DNA of 64,000 nt from Candidatus Poribacteria bacterium (GCA_018644665.1 JABGQA010000081.1:124001-188000); one strand, 5' to 3'. Numbered from the stretch's first letter, positions 26,350 to 35,571 are shown. Translations and numbers: made by a program. The notes: a model not told the origin generated them from the letters alone.

Positions 26350-28662
26350 ATGACGCATCACGACATCCGCAAACGTCCCGACACCGACCGAGTATCCGAC
26401 CTACGGGTGCGCGTCCGCGCTGCTATGGATGTCCCGCCCGCCAAGTGGGACTGCCCGGCGCGTATTTCCGACGAGCACATGTTCACCCCGCTGCCGGTGC
26501 GCAAGGCGCGCGCGATCGCGCTGAAGCTGGCTCACATGCCCACCGACGAGTGGCCCGGCCAGCTCATCGCCGGGTCCATGACTCTAGAGGAGCCACGCCT
26601 CCACGCGGAACGGGGCTTTCCCGAATACACGACCGAGCAGGAACGCGTAGAGGCCAAAGCTCTCGGCGTGAGCACGCATTCGGTCTTCGGCCACATCGTG
26701 CCGGACTACCCCCGTCTGCTGGGGAAGGGGCTGCGTGGCGTCCTCGCGCATGCGGAGTCGGAACGGTTCGCCGCTGAGAGCGACGAGGAATGCGCGTTCC
26801 TCGAATCGGTGGAGATCGCTTGCGCGGGCGTGATGGACTTCGCGCGGCGGCTCGCGGAGCAGTGCGAGAGCGACGCCGCCTCACAATCTGACCGCGCCCG
26901 CGCCGACGAACTGCGGCGCATGGCCGCCAACCTACGGGTAGTCCCGGCCGGGCCCGCTGAGGATTTCTGGCAGGCGTTGCAGTCGGTGTGGCTGCTGCAC
27001 ATGGTGTTCCACGCAACGATGAACGGGAACGCCATCGGCAGGATCGACCAGTACGCGTGGCCGTACCTCGAACGCGATCTGCGCGAAGGGCGGATAGACC
27101 TAGACTTCGCTGCGGAACTCGTCGACTGCTTCTGCCTGAAGTTCAACGAGCGAGCAAAGACCACGGCAGAGCAGAAGACCGACGCGCGCGCAACCGCCAC
27201 CCCCAACTTCCGACGCCGTACGCGGCACTACACGTCGTCGCAGGTCGGGTCCGAGCGCGACAGCCTGGACGCTACGAACCACTGGCTACAGAACATCATC
27301 GTCGGCGGTCTCACGCCGGAGGGCGAGGACGGCACGAACGCGCTGACGTTCCTCGTGCTGGAGAGCTACCGGCGTCACCAGATGACGAATCCTCTCGTCA
27401 CGGTGCGAACCCACTGCGAGTCGCCCGAAGAGCTACTCACGTACTCGTGCGAGATCCTCAAAGAGGGCGGCGGGATGCCCGCCATCTTCAACGACGAGGC
27501 GCTGGTCCCAGCGCTGGAGCGCATCGGCATACCCACGCCGGACGCACGCGACTATACGAACGATGGGTGCTGGGAAGTCGTCATCCCGGGCAAGACCGAT
27601 TTCCGGTTCCAGCGGTTGAGTCTCATGCTCTGCCTGGAGTGGGCGCTGAACCGCGGCGTGTCGCGCGAGGGGCCCGTCGAGGACGACGAGGAACCGCGAC
27701 GCCATGGCGAGGATACCGGCGACCCGCGCGGATTCTCCTCCTTTGAAGACGTCTGGGGCGCGTTCCGAACACAGCTCGACGGTATGGTCTCCGCCGTGGT
27801 CGAACGCGTCGTCAACACTATCGACGACCGCCACACGATAGCGCCGGTGCCGTTGTTGAGCGCGTTGGTGGACGGCGCGATCGAGACCCGCCGCGACATG
27901 ACGGCGGGAGGCGCGAAGTTCCGCACGTTCGGGATGCTCGCCGAGAGCGCGGCGCACACGATCGATTCACTCACCGCGATCAAGCAGGTCATCTTCGAGG
28001 ACCGCGCCGCGACCGTGGAACAACTGTGCGACGCGCTCGACGCCGACTTCGAGGGCTACGCGTGGCTCAGAGCCAAGATGCAGGCGGCCCCGAAGTACGG
28101 GAACGCGAACCCGCGCGCAGACGCCGTCGGCCGTCAGGTCATGGAGGCGTTCACGTCGGCCGTCGCGGAGCACGCGGAGCGATTCCCCACTGAGATGAAG
28201 TTCCCGTGCGGCGTCGCGACTTTCTCGTGGTACGTGGGCATCGGCGAGGGCCTGGGCACGGCGCCGGACGGGCGCCTGGCCGGCGAGCCGGTATCGTCTA
28301 ACTTCTCCCCGGCGCTTGGGCAGGATGACGACGGACTGCCAGGCGCGATCCTTAGCTACGCGAACATGCCCCACGGGAATCTGCCCGCCGGCGGCCCCGT
28401 GGACCTGCGGGTGCCTCGGAAGCTCCTAGCCGACGACATCGGCACAGCGCGGATGGTCGCCCTGCTGCGAAGCTTCGTGGCGACAGGTGGCGCGATGATG
28501 ACGCTTACCGTCGTCGACGCCGAGGAACTGCGCGCGGCGCGTCGGGAGCCGGACAGCTACCGCTCACTCCGTGTCAGGATGGGGGGATGGTGCGCCTACT
28601 TCACGATGCTCAGCCCGGAGCAGCAGGAGCACCAGATAAGGCGTCAGGAGGGCGGGCTATGA
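26350..28662 (+). CDS. Glycyl radical enzyme (pyruvate formate-lyase-like, substrate unknown)
   Basis: A 770-residue glycyl radical enzyme. The active-site loop carries Cys407 in NDGCWEVVIPGK with Glu409 as the general-base candidate (the GCxE form seen in dehydratase and lyase members, not the Cys-Cys pair of true PflB). The radical Gly is Gly746 in VRMGGWCAYF, close to the C-terminus as required; Trp replaces the usual Tyr of the RVxGY motif. It therefore should cleave or eliminate a small substrate under anoxic conditions after activation by the adjoining activase, whose start overlaps its stop. The long open frame begins at 26182, but GGGGAGG at 26337-26343 and homology favour ATG 26350. 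Assigning a substrate such as glycerol or choline is not justified. Confidence 0.92.
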   Translation: MTHHDIRKRPDTDRVSDLRVRVRAAMDVPPAKWDCPARISDEHMFTPLPVRKARAIALKLAHMPTDEWPGQLIAGSMTLEEPRLHAERGFPEYTTEQERVEAKALGVSTHSVFGHIVPDYPRLLGKGLRGVLAHAESERFAAESDEECAFLESVEIACAGVMDFARRLAEQCESDAASQSDRARADELRRMAANLRVVPAGPAEDFWQALQSVWLLHMVFHATMNGNAIGRIDQYAWPYLERDLREGRIDLDFAAELVDCFCLKFNERAKTTAEQKTDARATATPNFRRRTRHYTSSQVGSERDSLDATNHWLQNIIVGGLTPEGEDGTNALTFLVLESYRRHQMTNPLVTVRTHCESPEELLTYSCEILKEGGGMPAIFNDEALVPALERIGIPTPDARDYTNDGCWEVVIPGKTDFRFQRLSLMLCLEWALNRGVSREGPVEDDEEPRRHGEDTGDPRGFSSFEDVWGAFRTQLDGMVSAVVERVVNTIDDRHTIAPVPLLSALVDGAIETRRDMTAGGAKFRTFGMLAESAAHTIDSLTAIKQVIFEDRAATVEQLCDALDADFEGYAWLRAKMQAAPKYGNANPRADAVGRQVMEAFTSAVAEHAERFPTEMKFPCGVATFSWYVGIGEGLGTAPDGRLAGEPVSSNFSPALGQDDDGLPGAILSYANMPHGNLPAGGPVDLRVPRKLLADDIGTARMVALLRSFVATGGAMMTLTVVDAEELRAARREPDSYRSLRVRMGGWCAYFTMLSPEQQEHQIRRQEGGL

Positions 28663-29579
28663 GCGTCGAAGTCTCCGCCACAGACATCACCGGCACGATC
28701 TTCGATATCGACACGTTCGCGATCCACGACGGCCCTGGTATACGCATGGCCGTGTACCTAAAGGGGTGCCCGCTCGAGTGCGCGTGGTGCCACAGCCCGG
28801 AGTCCCAGAGCGCGACGCCGGAGGTGGTCTTGGTGCGCGATCGGTGCGCGTACTGCGGCGCGTGCGAGCAGGTGTGTCCGCGCGGCGAGCACGCGATCGG
28901 CGCCAAGTCGCACGACATCCGTCGCGAGGACTGCGTGCTGTGCGGCGGCTGCGTCGAGAATTGCGCCCAACGCGCGCTGTCGATCAAGGGGTACACCGCG
29001 TCCGCGGCCGACGTGATCGCGAAGGCCGTGCGGATGGAACCGTTCTTCACGTACTCCAACGGCGGCGTGACGCTTACAGGGGGCGAGGTGACTCACCAGG
29101 TGGACTTCGCCGAAGCCGTCCTAGCCGGGTGCCGAGGACGCGACATCCACACGGCCATCGAGACGTGCGGTATGTGCTCGTGGCCGGCGCTGGAACGCCT
29201 CGCCGCAGTCAGCGATCTTGTGCTGTACGACCTAAAGCTCATCGACGACGACGCGCACCGTCGATGGACCGGGGCCTCGAACCGTCCTGTTCTGGAGAAC
29301 GCGTCGAGGCTCGCGGGGCACGGCGTGCAGACCCGCGTGCGTGTGCCGCTGATCCCCGAGGTCACGGATACCGAGGAGAATCTCCGCGGCATCTACGCGT
29401 TCATGCGCCGCGTCGGCCTGTCGGAAATCGAACTGCTTCCGTACAACCCATCGGCGTCGGCGAAATACGAGTGGCTGGGGCGTGAATACAGCGTCGAGGG
29501 TGAACCGCAGGCGCCAGAGGCCGTCTCCCGCATGCGCGACGAGGCCGCCGCGATGGGCTTGACGCCGGTTGCCGCGTAG
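28659..29579 (+). CDS. Glycyl radical enzyme activating protein (radical SAM)
   Basis: A 306-residue radical SAM enzyme that installs the glycyl radical on the partner encoded just upstream. The SAM cluster motif is C-x3-C-x2-C at Cys37, Cys41 and Cys44 (KGCPLECAWCH). Two ferredoxin-like [4Fe-4S] motifs follow (Cys63/66/69/73 and Cys92/95/98/102), the arrangement found in activases of non-Pfl glycyl radical enzymes and absent from PflA itself. TGGEVTHQ around residue 145 is the SAM-binding GGE motif. ATG overlaps the enzyme's TGA (ATGA), indicating tight coupling. A strong GC hairpin follows the stop. Confidence 0.95.
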   Translation: MSVEVSATDITGTIFDIDTFAIHDGPGIRMAVYLKGCPLECAWCHSPESQSATPEVVLVRDRCAYCGACEQVCPRGEHAIGAKSHDIRREDCVLCGGCVENCAQRALSIKGYTASAADVIAKAVRMEPFFTYSNGGVTLTGGEVTHQVDFAEAVLAGCRGRDIHTAIETCGMCSWPALERLAAVSDLVLYDLKLIDDDAHRRWTGASNRPVLENASRLAGHGVQTRVRVPLIPEVTDTEENLRGIYAFMRRVGLSEIELLPYNPSASAKYEWLGREYSVEGEPQAPEAVSRMRDEAAAMGLTPVAA

Positions 29580-29603
29580 GCCGCCGCTCCGCGGAGGGCG
29601 GCC
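29579..29603 (+). terminator. GC-rich hairpin after the glycyl radical enzyme operon
   Basis: GGCCGCC (29579-29585) pairs with GGCGGCC (29597-29603); the loop between them contains a further self-complementary CTCCGCGGAG. There is no T-tract, so it may terminate poorly or only protect the transcript end. Confidence 0.45.
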
Positions 29604-29753
29604 GTGGTGAGATTCGTGGCTGCCACGGCTCAACACGCGCTCGGCGACATCGGGAACCAACCGCCTGGGGACGGACCCCATCTCGATCTTCCCCTGCCAG
29701 GGGAAGACGTCTACCGATCTCGCCGCCCAACGGCAATAGCGTGGAAGGACCCG

Positions 29754-31013
29754 CTAGAAGTCGAAGCGCGCCGTAGCGTGGACGTTGTCGCTGCGATCGA
29801 ATCTCCCGAGCATCGTGTGGGCGTCGCCCCCGAACAGGTCCGCCCCGACGGCCACGCGCAGTTCGTCCGACAGCTTGTACTCGGCCGTCGGCTGCACCAG
29901 GTAGTCGGAATCCGCCGGGCTGTAGAAGGCAAACAGCGAAAGCCGCAACGTCTGGCGGCGCAGCATCTGCTCCAGGCGTAGCGTGACCATGTCCCGATAC
30001 TCGCTCTCCGACGGAAAACCAGGCGGGAGCGCGCCTTCGTACGCCCCAAAGTCATCCATAAGTTCGACGTAGTACTGTGCGCCGACGCGGGCATCGCTCC
30101 ACAGAGGACGGTCGTATCCGACGAGCCCGCGGATCTGCGAGTTCGGCGTGGCCAGGTCGGAGCCGTCGCGATCGTCGCGGGAGTCGTACAAGCCCGCTTC
30201 CGCGCTGATGACGCCGCCCGCAGCGTTCGTCTGCGCGGTGAGCGTGTACACGGAGAGCGCAGGGTAGAACATGGTCACCGATGTCGGCGGGTTCGCGGCG
30301 TTCGTCCGGGCCGACGGCGTGCTCCAGAACCCACGATACGCATGAGCGGCAAGGTCGAGACCCAGCGCCTTGCGCGAGACCTTGGCCGCGAATTCCACGT
30401 TACCGTACCCGACCCGAGGCATCTCGACACGAACGGACTCGACACCCGCGAACGGGTTGGCGACGCCGAACAACGCCGAATCCGGTAGCGTGTCCGGCTC
30501 GAAGGGCGTCGCCGCGACCACCTCGACGTTCACGACATCCGACCACAGTCGGGCGCGGACAGCCTCGATGCCCACCTTGAAGTAGTCCATCGGGCGGCCG
30601 GCGAAGAAGCTCACCCAGTCTTTCGGCCATACGTCGCTCACGAAGATCAGGTCGCCGACACCCCACGTGATGACCTGGCGGCCAATGCGGAAGTCGAGAT
30701 CCCCGGTCGCGTAGTCTATGTACGCCTCGCGGAGATCGGCCGCGAGCCGGCGGGCGAGCGCATCGTGGACGACTTCGGCTTTCACCTTGATCTCGGCGTC
30801 GATGTCCTCGGACCAGCCCTCCAGATCCAGCCGGAACCGGTCCTCGCGTATGAGGAAGTCGCCAGTCGGGGCGCCGTCGGAGCCGGTGCCGCGCAGGCGC
30901 CCTGCGCCGTGGGTCACGACGAAGCCGTGGGCCTCGACGTTGCCGTCCTGGGCAGATGCCATCGCCGTGATGAACAGCGTCAGCGCCAACATGCTCGCGG
31001 TCGTGCTTCTCAT
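29754..31013 (-). CDS. Outer-membrane beta-barrel protein (DUF1302-like)
   Basis: A 419-residue exported protein: signal peptide (about residues 1-21, ending AMASA), then alternating amphipathic strands and a C-terminal Phe (ARFDF), as in barrels inserted by the BAM machinery. The conserved core DFRIGRQVITWGVGDLIFVSDVWPKDW is characteristic of DUF1302-type proteins, which commonly accompany MMPL/RND exporters. Position supports this: it is the last gene of the export cluster, 26 bp after the exporter/LolA reading frame. It probably forms the outer-membrane part of a lipid or hydrophobic-compound export route. No clear Shine-Dalgarno precedes ATG 31013, consistent with coupling to the upstream gene. 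Confidence 0.82.
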   Translation of the reverse strand: MRSTTASMLALTLFITAMASAQDGNVEAHGFVVTHGAGRLRGTGSDGAPTGDFLIREDRFRLDLEGWSEDIDAEIKVKAEVVHDALARRLAADLREAYIDYATGDLDFRIGRQVITWGVGDLIFVSDVWPKDWVSFFAGRPMDYFKVGIEAVRARLWSDVVNVEVVAATPFEPDTLPDSALFGVANPFAGVESVRVEMPRVGYGNVEFAAKVSRKALGLDLAAHAYRGFWSTPSARTNAANPPTSVTMFYPALSVYTLTAQTNAAGGVISAEAGLYDSRDDRDGSDLATPNSQIRGLVGYDRPLWSDARVGAQYYVELMDDFGAYEGALPPGFPSESEYRDMVTLRLEQMLRRQTLRLSLFAFYSPADSDYLVQPTAEYKLSDELRVAVGADLFGGDAHTMLGRFDRSDNVHATARFDF

Positions 31014-31039
31014 CGCCGTTGCTCCACCTGCATCGCGGG

Positions 31040-34000
31040 CTAGCGCGTCCATCCACGCGGGGGCTTCCGCATGTTTCGCTCGCTGAAGTCGCCGTCCTCG
31101 AGGCCGCCGTCGTACTCGACGTCGGCGTAGACCACTTCCGTGCGGTGGCCGGCCTTCACGTTGGCCATCGTCCGCTCGACGATCGTCGGCACGCCGTCGA
31201 TCGTCTCGATCTTGTCGGCGGTGAACACGCGCGCCAGTTCCTGCTGCGCGTCGTAGTACTCCTCCTTCAGCGGGAGGAACGTCTCCGCGTCGACCCACGT
31301 GAGCTTGCGCGTGAAGTCCACGCCCCCCTTCGGCACGCTCTCGACGACGTGCGCGTCGCGCCCGTCGACGGCTTCGTCGCGGACAACCGTGTGCGTGTCC
31401 TCGGACGGCGCGCGTCCCGACACGTCCTCATAGGTGAAGTCGGACCCGACGAAGCTGGACCGCTTGTCGTCCGCGGAGATGCGGCGGATCAGGTCGACCG
31501 CCGGGATGAACAGCCACCGATCGTCCGCGGCGTCGGCATGCTTCCAGACCATGAACGTCATGTCGCGCACGTCGCCGGGTCTGTGGAAGTAGACGAAGTA
31601 CTTCTGGTTCGCGCTCTCGGGATCGTCGATCCGCAGCAGCGTCAGGACACGCTCGCGCGTCGAGCCACCGTCGTCAATGAGCGACATGGTGACCTTCGTC
31701 TTCATGTCGTTGGCCGCGTAGTAGAAGGCGTCGTGGGACTTCGTCATGATCTCGTCGGCGGACAGGTCCGCCGCATGCGCGTCGAAGGGAGCCGCGGTCA
31801 GGAACGCTCCCAGCATCAACAGGCCGATAGTCGCGGCAGTCGGCTTCATCGTTCTACTCCGGTATATGACCGCGCCCACCGCCTTGAGCAGGGACGGCAG
31901 CAGCGCGAGTGTGGCAGCGGTGCTGAAAGCCATCAGCATCGCGAAGAACAGACCTACAGTGACGTATGGCGTCAGCGTGGACAGGACGAGCGGCAGGAAC
32001 CCCAACGACACGATTACCGCGTTGCGCGAGATCGCACGCGCCGGCTCGCCGAACATGTGATCGCACGCGTCCGCCAAATCGCCCGACTCGTCGAAGCGGT
32101 CGCGGAACCGGTGGAGGAAGTGGATGGCGAAGTCGATCGCCAACCCCAAAGCAAGCGAGGAGCACACGGCGATCGGCATGTCGTACTCCTTCCCCGCCCA
32201 GCCTATCAGGCCGTAGGAGAGGAGGATCGCCAGCGTCAGGGGGATCATCGACAGCAGCGCGAGGAAGAGCGATCGGAACTCGATGAGCATCAGGATGAAG
32301 ACGACGGCGAAGCTGCCGAGCACCGCCTTGAGCATCCCACTCACCATGAGGCCCTGCCAGACCATGTTGATGTACGTCATCCCTGACCAGTGCAGCGAGA
32401 CGCCCTCGGGCAGCGGGTTCGCGGCCACGTAGGCGTCCATGTGCGCGACCACCTCCTGCATCAGGCTGTTGTCGCCCGCCTTCATCTGGACCCACACGTG
32501 CGCCTTGCTGCCGTCGGCGTTCAGGAATCGCGCGAGGTCTCCGGGCCCCCCGGAGGACTCGAAGAGGAACAGGAAATTCCCGACCGCAGCCGAGGAGTCG
32601 GGGATCGTGTCGTACGCCGGGTCGTTGTCGAACAGGACGAGGTGGATGCGCTTCACGATGTCCGCCACGGACGATGTCTTGCCGACGGTGGCGTGCGATT
32701 CGAGGTGCTCCTGAGCGCCGGCGAGGTAGGTCAGGACCTCTGGATTCCTCATCCGTTCCGGGCGGCCCGATTCCAGGACGATGTCGGCCATGTACGTCCC
32801 GCCGAACGCCTCGTTCATCACGCGGTCGGCGACGCGTAGCGGGTGGCGTGGACGAAACCACCTGACGGGGTTGTCGTTGACCTCGATCCGCATCAGACCC
32901 ATCACGCCGAGGGCGATGGCGCCGATCGCGACCAGAATGACGATGTGTGCGCGCGCGTAGGTGAAGCGTCCGAGGGGTCGCAGCACGCGGTCGAACGCTG
33001 AACCCTCGTCGGTCTTCTTCGACAGGATGGCCTTCCGCAACCGTTCCTCGCTCGTCAGGCTGATCGCGGCCGGGACGAGCGTGATTGACAGCAGCCACGC
33101 CGCGGCGATGCCAAACGCGACGAACAGCCCGAAGACGCGCACCGGGGGAATGTCCGCCAGCGCCAGGGACGCGAAGCCGATGCCGGACGTGAGCGAGGTC
33201 ATGAACATCGGTCGGTAGAGGGGCTTCATCGCCTCCATGACGGCAACGCGGGATTCCCCGCGTTCGCGGTACTTGTCGAAGAACTCACTGAGGATGTGCA
33301 CGGCGTCCAGGATCGCGATCGGCATCAGGAACACGGGGATCATGGAACTCATGATGTGCAGCGTGTTCCCGGCGCCGATGAGGAGGCCCATCGTCCACAC
33401 GACGGAGAACATCGCCGTCAGGGCGAGCGGCAGGAGGAAGATGCCCGTGCGGAACAGGAGGAACGCCAGGATCAGCACGACGACGAACGTGATGGGCGCG
33501 ACCACGGCCATCTGCACGAACATCTCGTGGCCGAACGTGTCCTCGGCGACGGGCAGCCCGGCGAGGTGGTACTCCTGATGCGGCAGCAACTCGCGGTCCA
33601 GTATGGCCTGGATCTCGTTGGACACGCGGTAGCTCATGTCCTTCGCCTGGATCGGCACGTAGATGGCGACTGCGGCGCCGTCGGCGGAGGCGATCTTCTC
33701 GTGCAGGAACGGGTTGTCGGCGATGTCCGCGCGGACCTGCGCCAGGCCGGCCTCGGTGGTGGGCACGCCCGCGAGCGGAGGGCGGATTTCCAGGAGCCCG
33801 CCGCCGGACTTCACGTTGTTGGTCGTTGTCAGACTGACGACGTCCTCAATCACGACTCCGCGGACCTTCACGATTTCGGCGATGGCCTGCGAGATGGGCG
33901 TCAAGGCCTGCGACCTGAAGATCCCCTGCTCGTCGACGATGCCGACGACCAGCATGTCGCGAATGCCGAACTCCTCCTTGAGTTCGTCGTAGTAGACGCG

Positions 34001-34156
34001 GTCCTCTTGACTCGCGTCGAGCATGTTCTCCGGGTCCGTGTCCGTCTTGACCTTGGGAAGCTGAGTCGCGAAGAGGACCGTGATCAGGACCGCGAGGCCG
34101 AGAACCGTCTTCGGGCGGTCGAGCGAGAACTTGGTGAGACGTTCCATGATCGTCAT
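31040..34156 (-). CDS. RND/MMPL exporter with C-terminal LolA-like outer-membrane lipoprotein-sorting domain (apparent fusion)
   Basis: A 1038-residue frame. Residues 1-769 are an MMPL-type RND exporter: TM1 near residue 15, two large periplasmic loops and two six-helix halves, with GFASLALADIPPVRVFG and DFAIHFLHRF as sterol-sensing-type core segments. From residue 770 the frame reads MKPTAATIGLLMLGAFL..., a complete signal peptide followed by a LolA/YdhY-like beta-sheet domain (YFVYFHRPGDVRDMTFMVWKH, FLPLKEEYYD). These two parts are normally separate neighbouring genes. The inner ATG (31849) has its own GGAG, and a TAG lies in the +1 frame just before it, so a one-base loss could have fused them. 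ATG 34156 has GGAGG upstream; ATG 34147 is an alternative. It is the first gene of an export operon with the DUF1302-like barrel. Confidence 0.85.
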   Translation of the reverse strand: MTIMERLTKFSLDRPKTVLGLAVLITVLFATQLPKVKTDTDPENMLDASQEDRVYYDELKEEFGIRDMLVVGIVDEQGIFRSQALTPISQAIAEIVKVRGVVIEDVVSLTTTNNVKSGGGLLEIRPPLAGVPTTEAGLAQVRADIADNPFLHEKIASADGAAVAIYVPIQAKDMSYRVSNEIQAILDRELLPHQEYHLAGLPVAEDTFGHEMFVQMAVVAPITFVVVLILAFLLFRTGIFLLPLALTAMFSVVWTMGLLIGAGNTLHIMSSMIPVFLMPIAILDAVHILSEFFDKYRERGESRVAVMEAMKPLYRPMFMTSLTSGIGFASLALADIPPVRVFGLFVAFGIAAAWLLSITLVPAAISLTSEERLRKAILSKKTDEGSAFDRVLRPLGRFTYARAHIVILVAIGAIALGVMGLMRIEVNDNPVRWFRPRHPLRVADRVMNEAFGGTYMADIVLESGRPERMRNPEVLTYLAGAQEHLESHATVGKTSSVADIVKRIHLVLFDNDPAYDTIPDSSAAVGNFLFLFESSGGPGDLARFLNADGSKAHVWVQMKAGDNSLMQEVVAHMDAYVAANPLPEGVSLHWSGMTYINMVWQGLMVSGMLKAVLGSFAVVFILMLIEFRSLFLALLSMIPLTLAILLSYGLIGWAGKEYDMPIAVCSSLALGLAIDFAIHFLHRFRDRFDESGDLADACDHMFGEPARAISRNAVIVSLGFLPLVLSTLTPYVTVGLFFAMLMAFSTAATLALLPSLLKAVGAVIYRSRTMKPTAATIGLLMLGAFLTAAPFDAHAADLSADEIMTKSHDAFYYAANDMKTKVTMSLIDDGGSTRERVLTLLRIDDPESANQKYFVYFHRPGDVRDMTFMVWKHADAADDRWLFIPAVDLIRRISADDKRSSFVGSDFTYEDVSGRAPSEDTHTVVRDEAVDGRDAHVVESVPKGGVDFTRKLTWVDAETFLPLKEEYYDAQQELARVFTADKIETIDGVPTIVERTMANVKAGHRTEVVYADVEYDGGLEDGDFSERNMRKPPRGWTR
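31845..31866 (-). other. Exporter/LolA junction: possible lost stop codon
   Basis: Coding strand reads ...TAC CGG AGT AGA ACG ATG AAG... In the neighbouring frame this contains GAG TAG, and GGAG lies 7 bp before the ATG of a full signal peptide (31849). One extra G would end the exporter as ...YRE* and leave the LolA-like gene (31040-31849, 269 residues) independent. Confidence 0.5.
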
Positions 34157-34312
34157 TCCTGTGCGCCTCCGGTCGTGGCTTCGCCGGGATGCCCCCGACG
34201 TGTCCGGTAAGGTACCGGTAGCCTGAGTACCCACGCGGCAAAACCTGCCCGCGTGGCCCGCGGCGGCTCGTCGAGAGGCACAGCCGCGCCAGACTATTCA
34301 ACGGACTTCTAT

Positions 34313-34341
34313 AATATGGCGTACCGCGCCGAATAAGTCAA
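34313..34341 (-). promoter_or_regulatory. Predicted promoter of the exporter operon
   Basis: On the reverse strand TTGACT (complement of 34336-34341) is followed after 17 bp by CATATT (complement of 34313-34318); TATTAT at 34311-34316 is an alternative with 19 bp spacing. The region is strikingly A+T-rich for this window. The -35 lies inside the palindrome at 34334-34357, as expected for a repressor-controlled promoter. Confidence 0.45.
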
Positions 34342-34357
34342 GTAAGTAGTTGAATAG
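34334..34357. promoter_or_regulatory. Predicted ArsR-type operator upstream of the exporter operon
   Basis: TAAGTCAA (34334-34341), 8 bp, TTGAATAG (34350-34357): an imperfect 24-bp palindrome with the core CAA-N8-TTGA. The same core and spacing occur upstream of the ArsR-rhodanese gene at 35636-35659. An additional single half-site CTATTCAA lies at 34294-34301. It overlaps the predicted -35, so binding would block transcription. Confidence 0.5.
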
Positions 34358-34405
34358 TAGTCGCGCTGTGCTCGATGCGGGCGAGGCGGTGAGTCCCTTG
34401 TCTGA

Positions 34406-34900
34406 CTACTGCGTGCGTTCGCCGATGGGGAGACCGGCTCTGCGCCAGGCCCTCGTCCCGCCCGCCAGGTCGATGAGGTTCGTGTAGCCCATCGCGGTGA
34501 GCGTCTTGCCGGCGGTCGCGCTCATGCCGCCGCTGATGCAGTACAGGACGATGCGGGCGTCCTTGTCGATGGGGAGTCGGTCGGCGGCGTCCGCGAGCCT
34601 GTTGTACGCGACGGCCATGTCGGTGCCGGCGAGTTCGCCGGAGCGCGGCGAGGTGCAGACGTTGATGACGACCGGGTCTTCGCCCCCGAGAGTCGCCTGC
34701 AGCGTGGTCGGCGACATCAATGTGACGGGAGACCGAAGGACAGGGACCGCTTCGGGATCACGCGCCTGGGGTTCAGCGGGCCCGCAGGCGTTGAGCGTGA
34801 GGGCTATCGCGGCAACGACGAACGCATGGCAGGCGAGCAATAAGAACCTCGTCAAGGCGCGGCGCTCCAAGGATGCTCTGCGGGTCGACACACGGCTCAC
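34406..34900 (-). CDS. Rhodanese-domain lipoprotein
   Basis: A 164-residue lipoprotein: signal peptide with lipobox LNAC (Cys39), then one rhodanese domain (about residues 60-160). The active-site loop begins at Cys121 in VLYCISGGMSA, and the domain ends with the typical AWRRAGLPI. It should bind or transfer sulfane sulfur, or reduced sulfur or arsenic species, on the periplasmic side. The GTG start overlaps the TGA of the upstream ArsR-rhodanese gene (GTGA), so the two are co-translated. The longer open frame on this strand is a shadow. Having both a cytoplasmic and an exported rhodanese in one unit suggests sulfur-species sensing and handling on both sides of the membrane, which is inference. 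Confidence 0.85.
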   Translation of the reverse strand: MSRVSTRRASLERRALTRFLLLACHAFVVAAIALTLNACGPAEPQARDPEAVPVLRSPVTLMSPTTLQATLGGEDPVVINVCTSPRSGELAGTDMAVAYNRLADAADRLPIDKDARIVLYCISGGMSATAGKTLTAMGYTNLIDLAGGTRAWRRAGLPIGERTQ

Positions 34901-35571
34901 GAGTCGTCCGCGCTCGTTTCCGTGGGATGCCCGTCGCGCGCCCACTCGGGAACGGAGAGCGAGAGCCGAGACGCCGTGAACCCGCCCTCGCGCAGCCGGC
35001 GTACCGCGTTTGGCCCAAGCAGACAGTACGGGCCGCGGCAGTAGGCGACGACCTCGCCGTCCTTCGAAAGCTCGCCCAACCTCGACTCGATTTCGTCGAC
35101 GGGCATGGAGATGGCTCCCGGCAGATGGCCGTGCCGGTACTCCTCCGCGGGTCGGACGTCGATCAGCGTTACCTCGCCCGACCGGATGCGCTCTTGCAGC
35201 GCGTCCGGGGTGACCGCGTCGGCCTCGGCGCCGTCGTCGAATTCCTCGGCCAGGAACTCGCGCACTTCGGCGAGCCGGGTTTCGCCCAGGAGTTGCATGG
35301 ATCGCCACAGAGCGTAGACCGCGGCGTCCGCCAACGAGTAGTGGACGTACAGGCCGTCCTTCCGGTTGTTCACGAGGCGCGCGCGCAGCAGCACCTGGAG
35401 ATGCTGCGACGTGTTCGCGATGGACAGACCCGTGACGCTCGCCAATTGCTCCACCGTGCGCTCGGCCTGGGCCAGCAGTTCCACCAGCTTCAGCCGTTGC
35501 GGGCTGGACAGCGCCTTGCCGATCCGCGCGAACTGCTCCATGAGAAAGGCGCCGGTCGGGTCTCGTTGCAC
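34897..35571 (-). CDS. ArsR-family transcriptional regulator with C-terminal rhodanese domain
   Basis: A 224-residue regulator. Residues 12-95 are an ArsR winged helix (ALSSPQRLKLVELLAQ, recognition helix region SIANTSQHLQVLLRARLV, wing NNRKDGLYVHYSL). Residues about 115-215 are a rhodanese domain with active-site Cys178 in YCRGPYCLLG and a second Cys183 five residues on. The helix lacks the CxC metal site of classical ArsR, so the sensing residues may be the rhodanese cysteines. The rest of the rhodanese fold looks intact (LIDVRPAEEYRHGHLPGA). GTG 35571 has GGAGGAG directly upstream. A palindrome at 35636-35659 is a probable autoregulatory operator, and a similar one precedes the neighbouring exporter operon. 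Confidence 0.92.
   Translation of the reverse strand: MQRDPTGAFLMEQFARIGKALSSPQRLKLVELLAQAERTVEQLASVTGLSIANTSQHLQVLLRARLVNNRKDGLYVHYSLADAAVYALWRSMQLLGETRLAEVREFLAEEFDDGAEADAVTPDALQERIRSGEVTLIDVRPAEEYRHGHLPGAISMPVDEIESRLGELSKDGEVVAYCRGPYCLLGPNAVRRLREGGFTASRLSLSVPEWARDGHPTETSADDS

Noticed and set aside
26350..28662. Calling the glycyl radical enzyme pflB
   Set aside because: The active site has a single Cys in GCWE rather than the Cys-Cys pair, and the activase has two extra iron-sulfur motifs.
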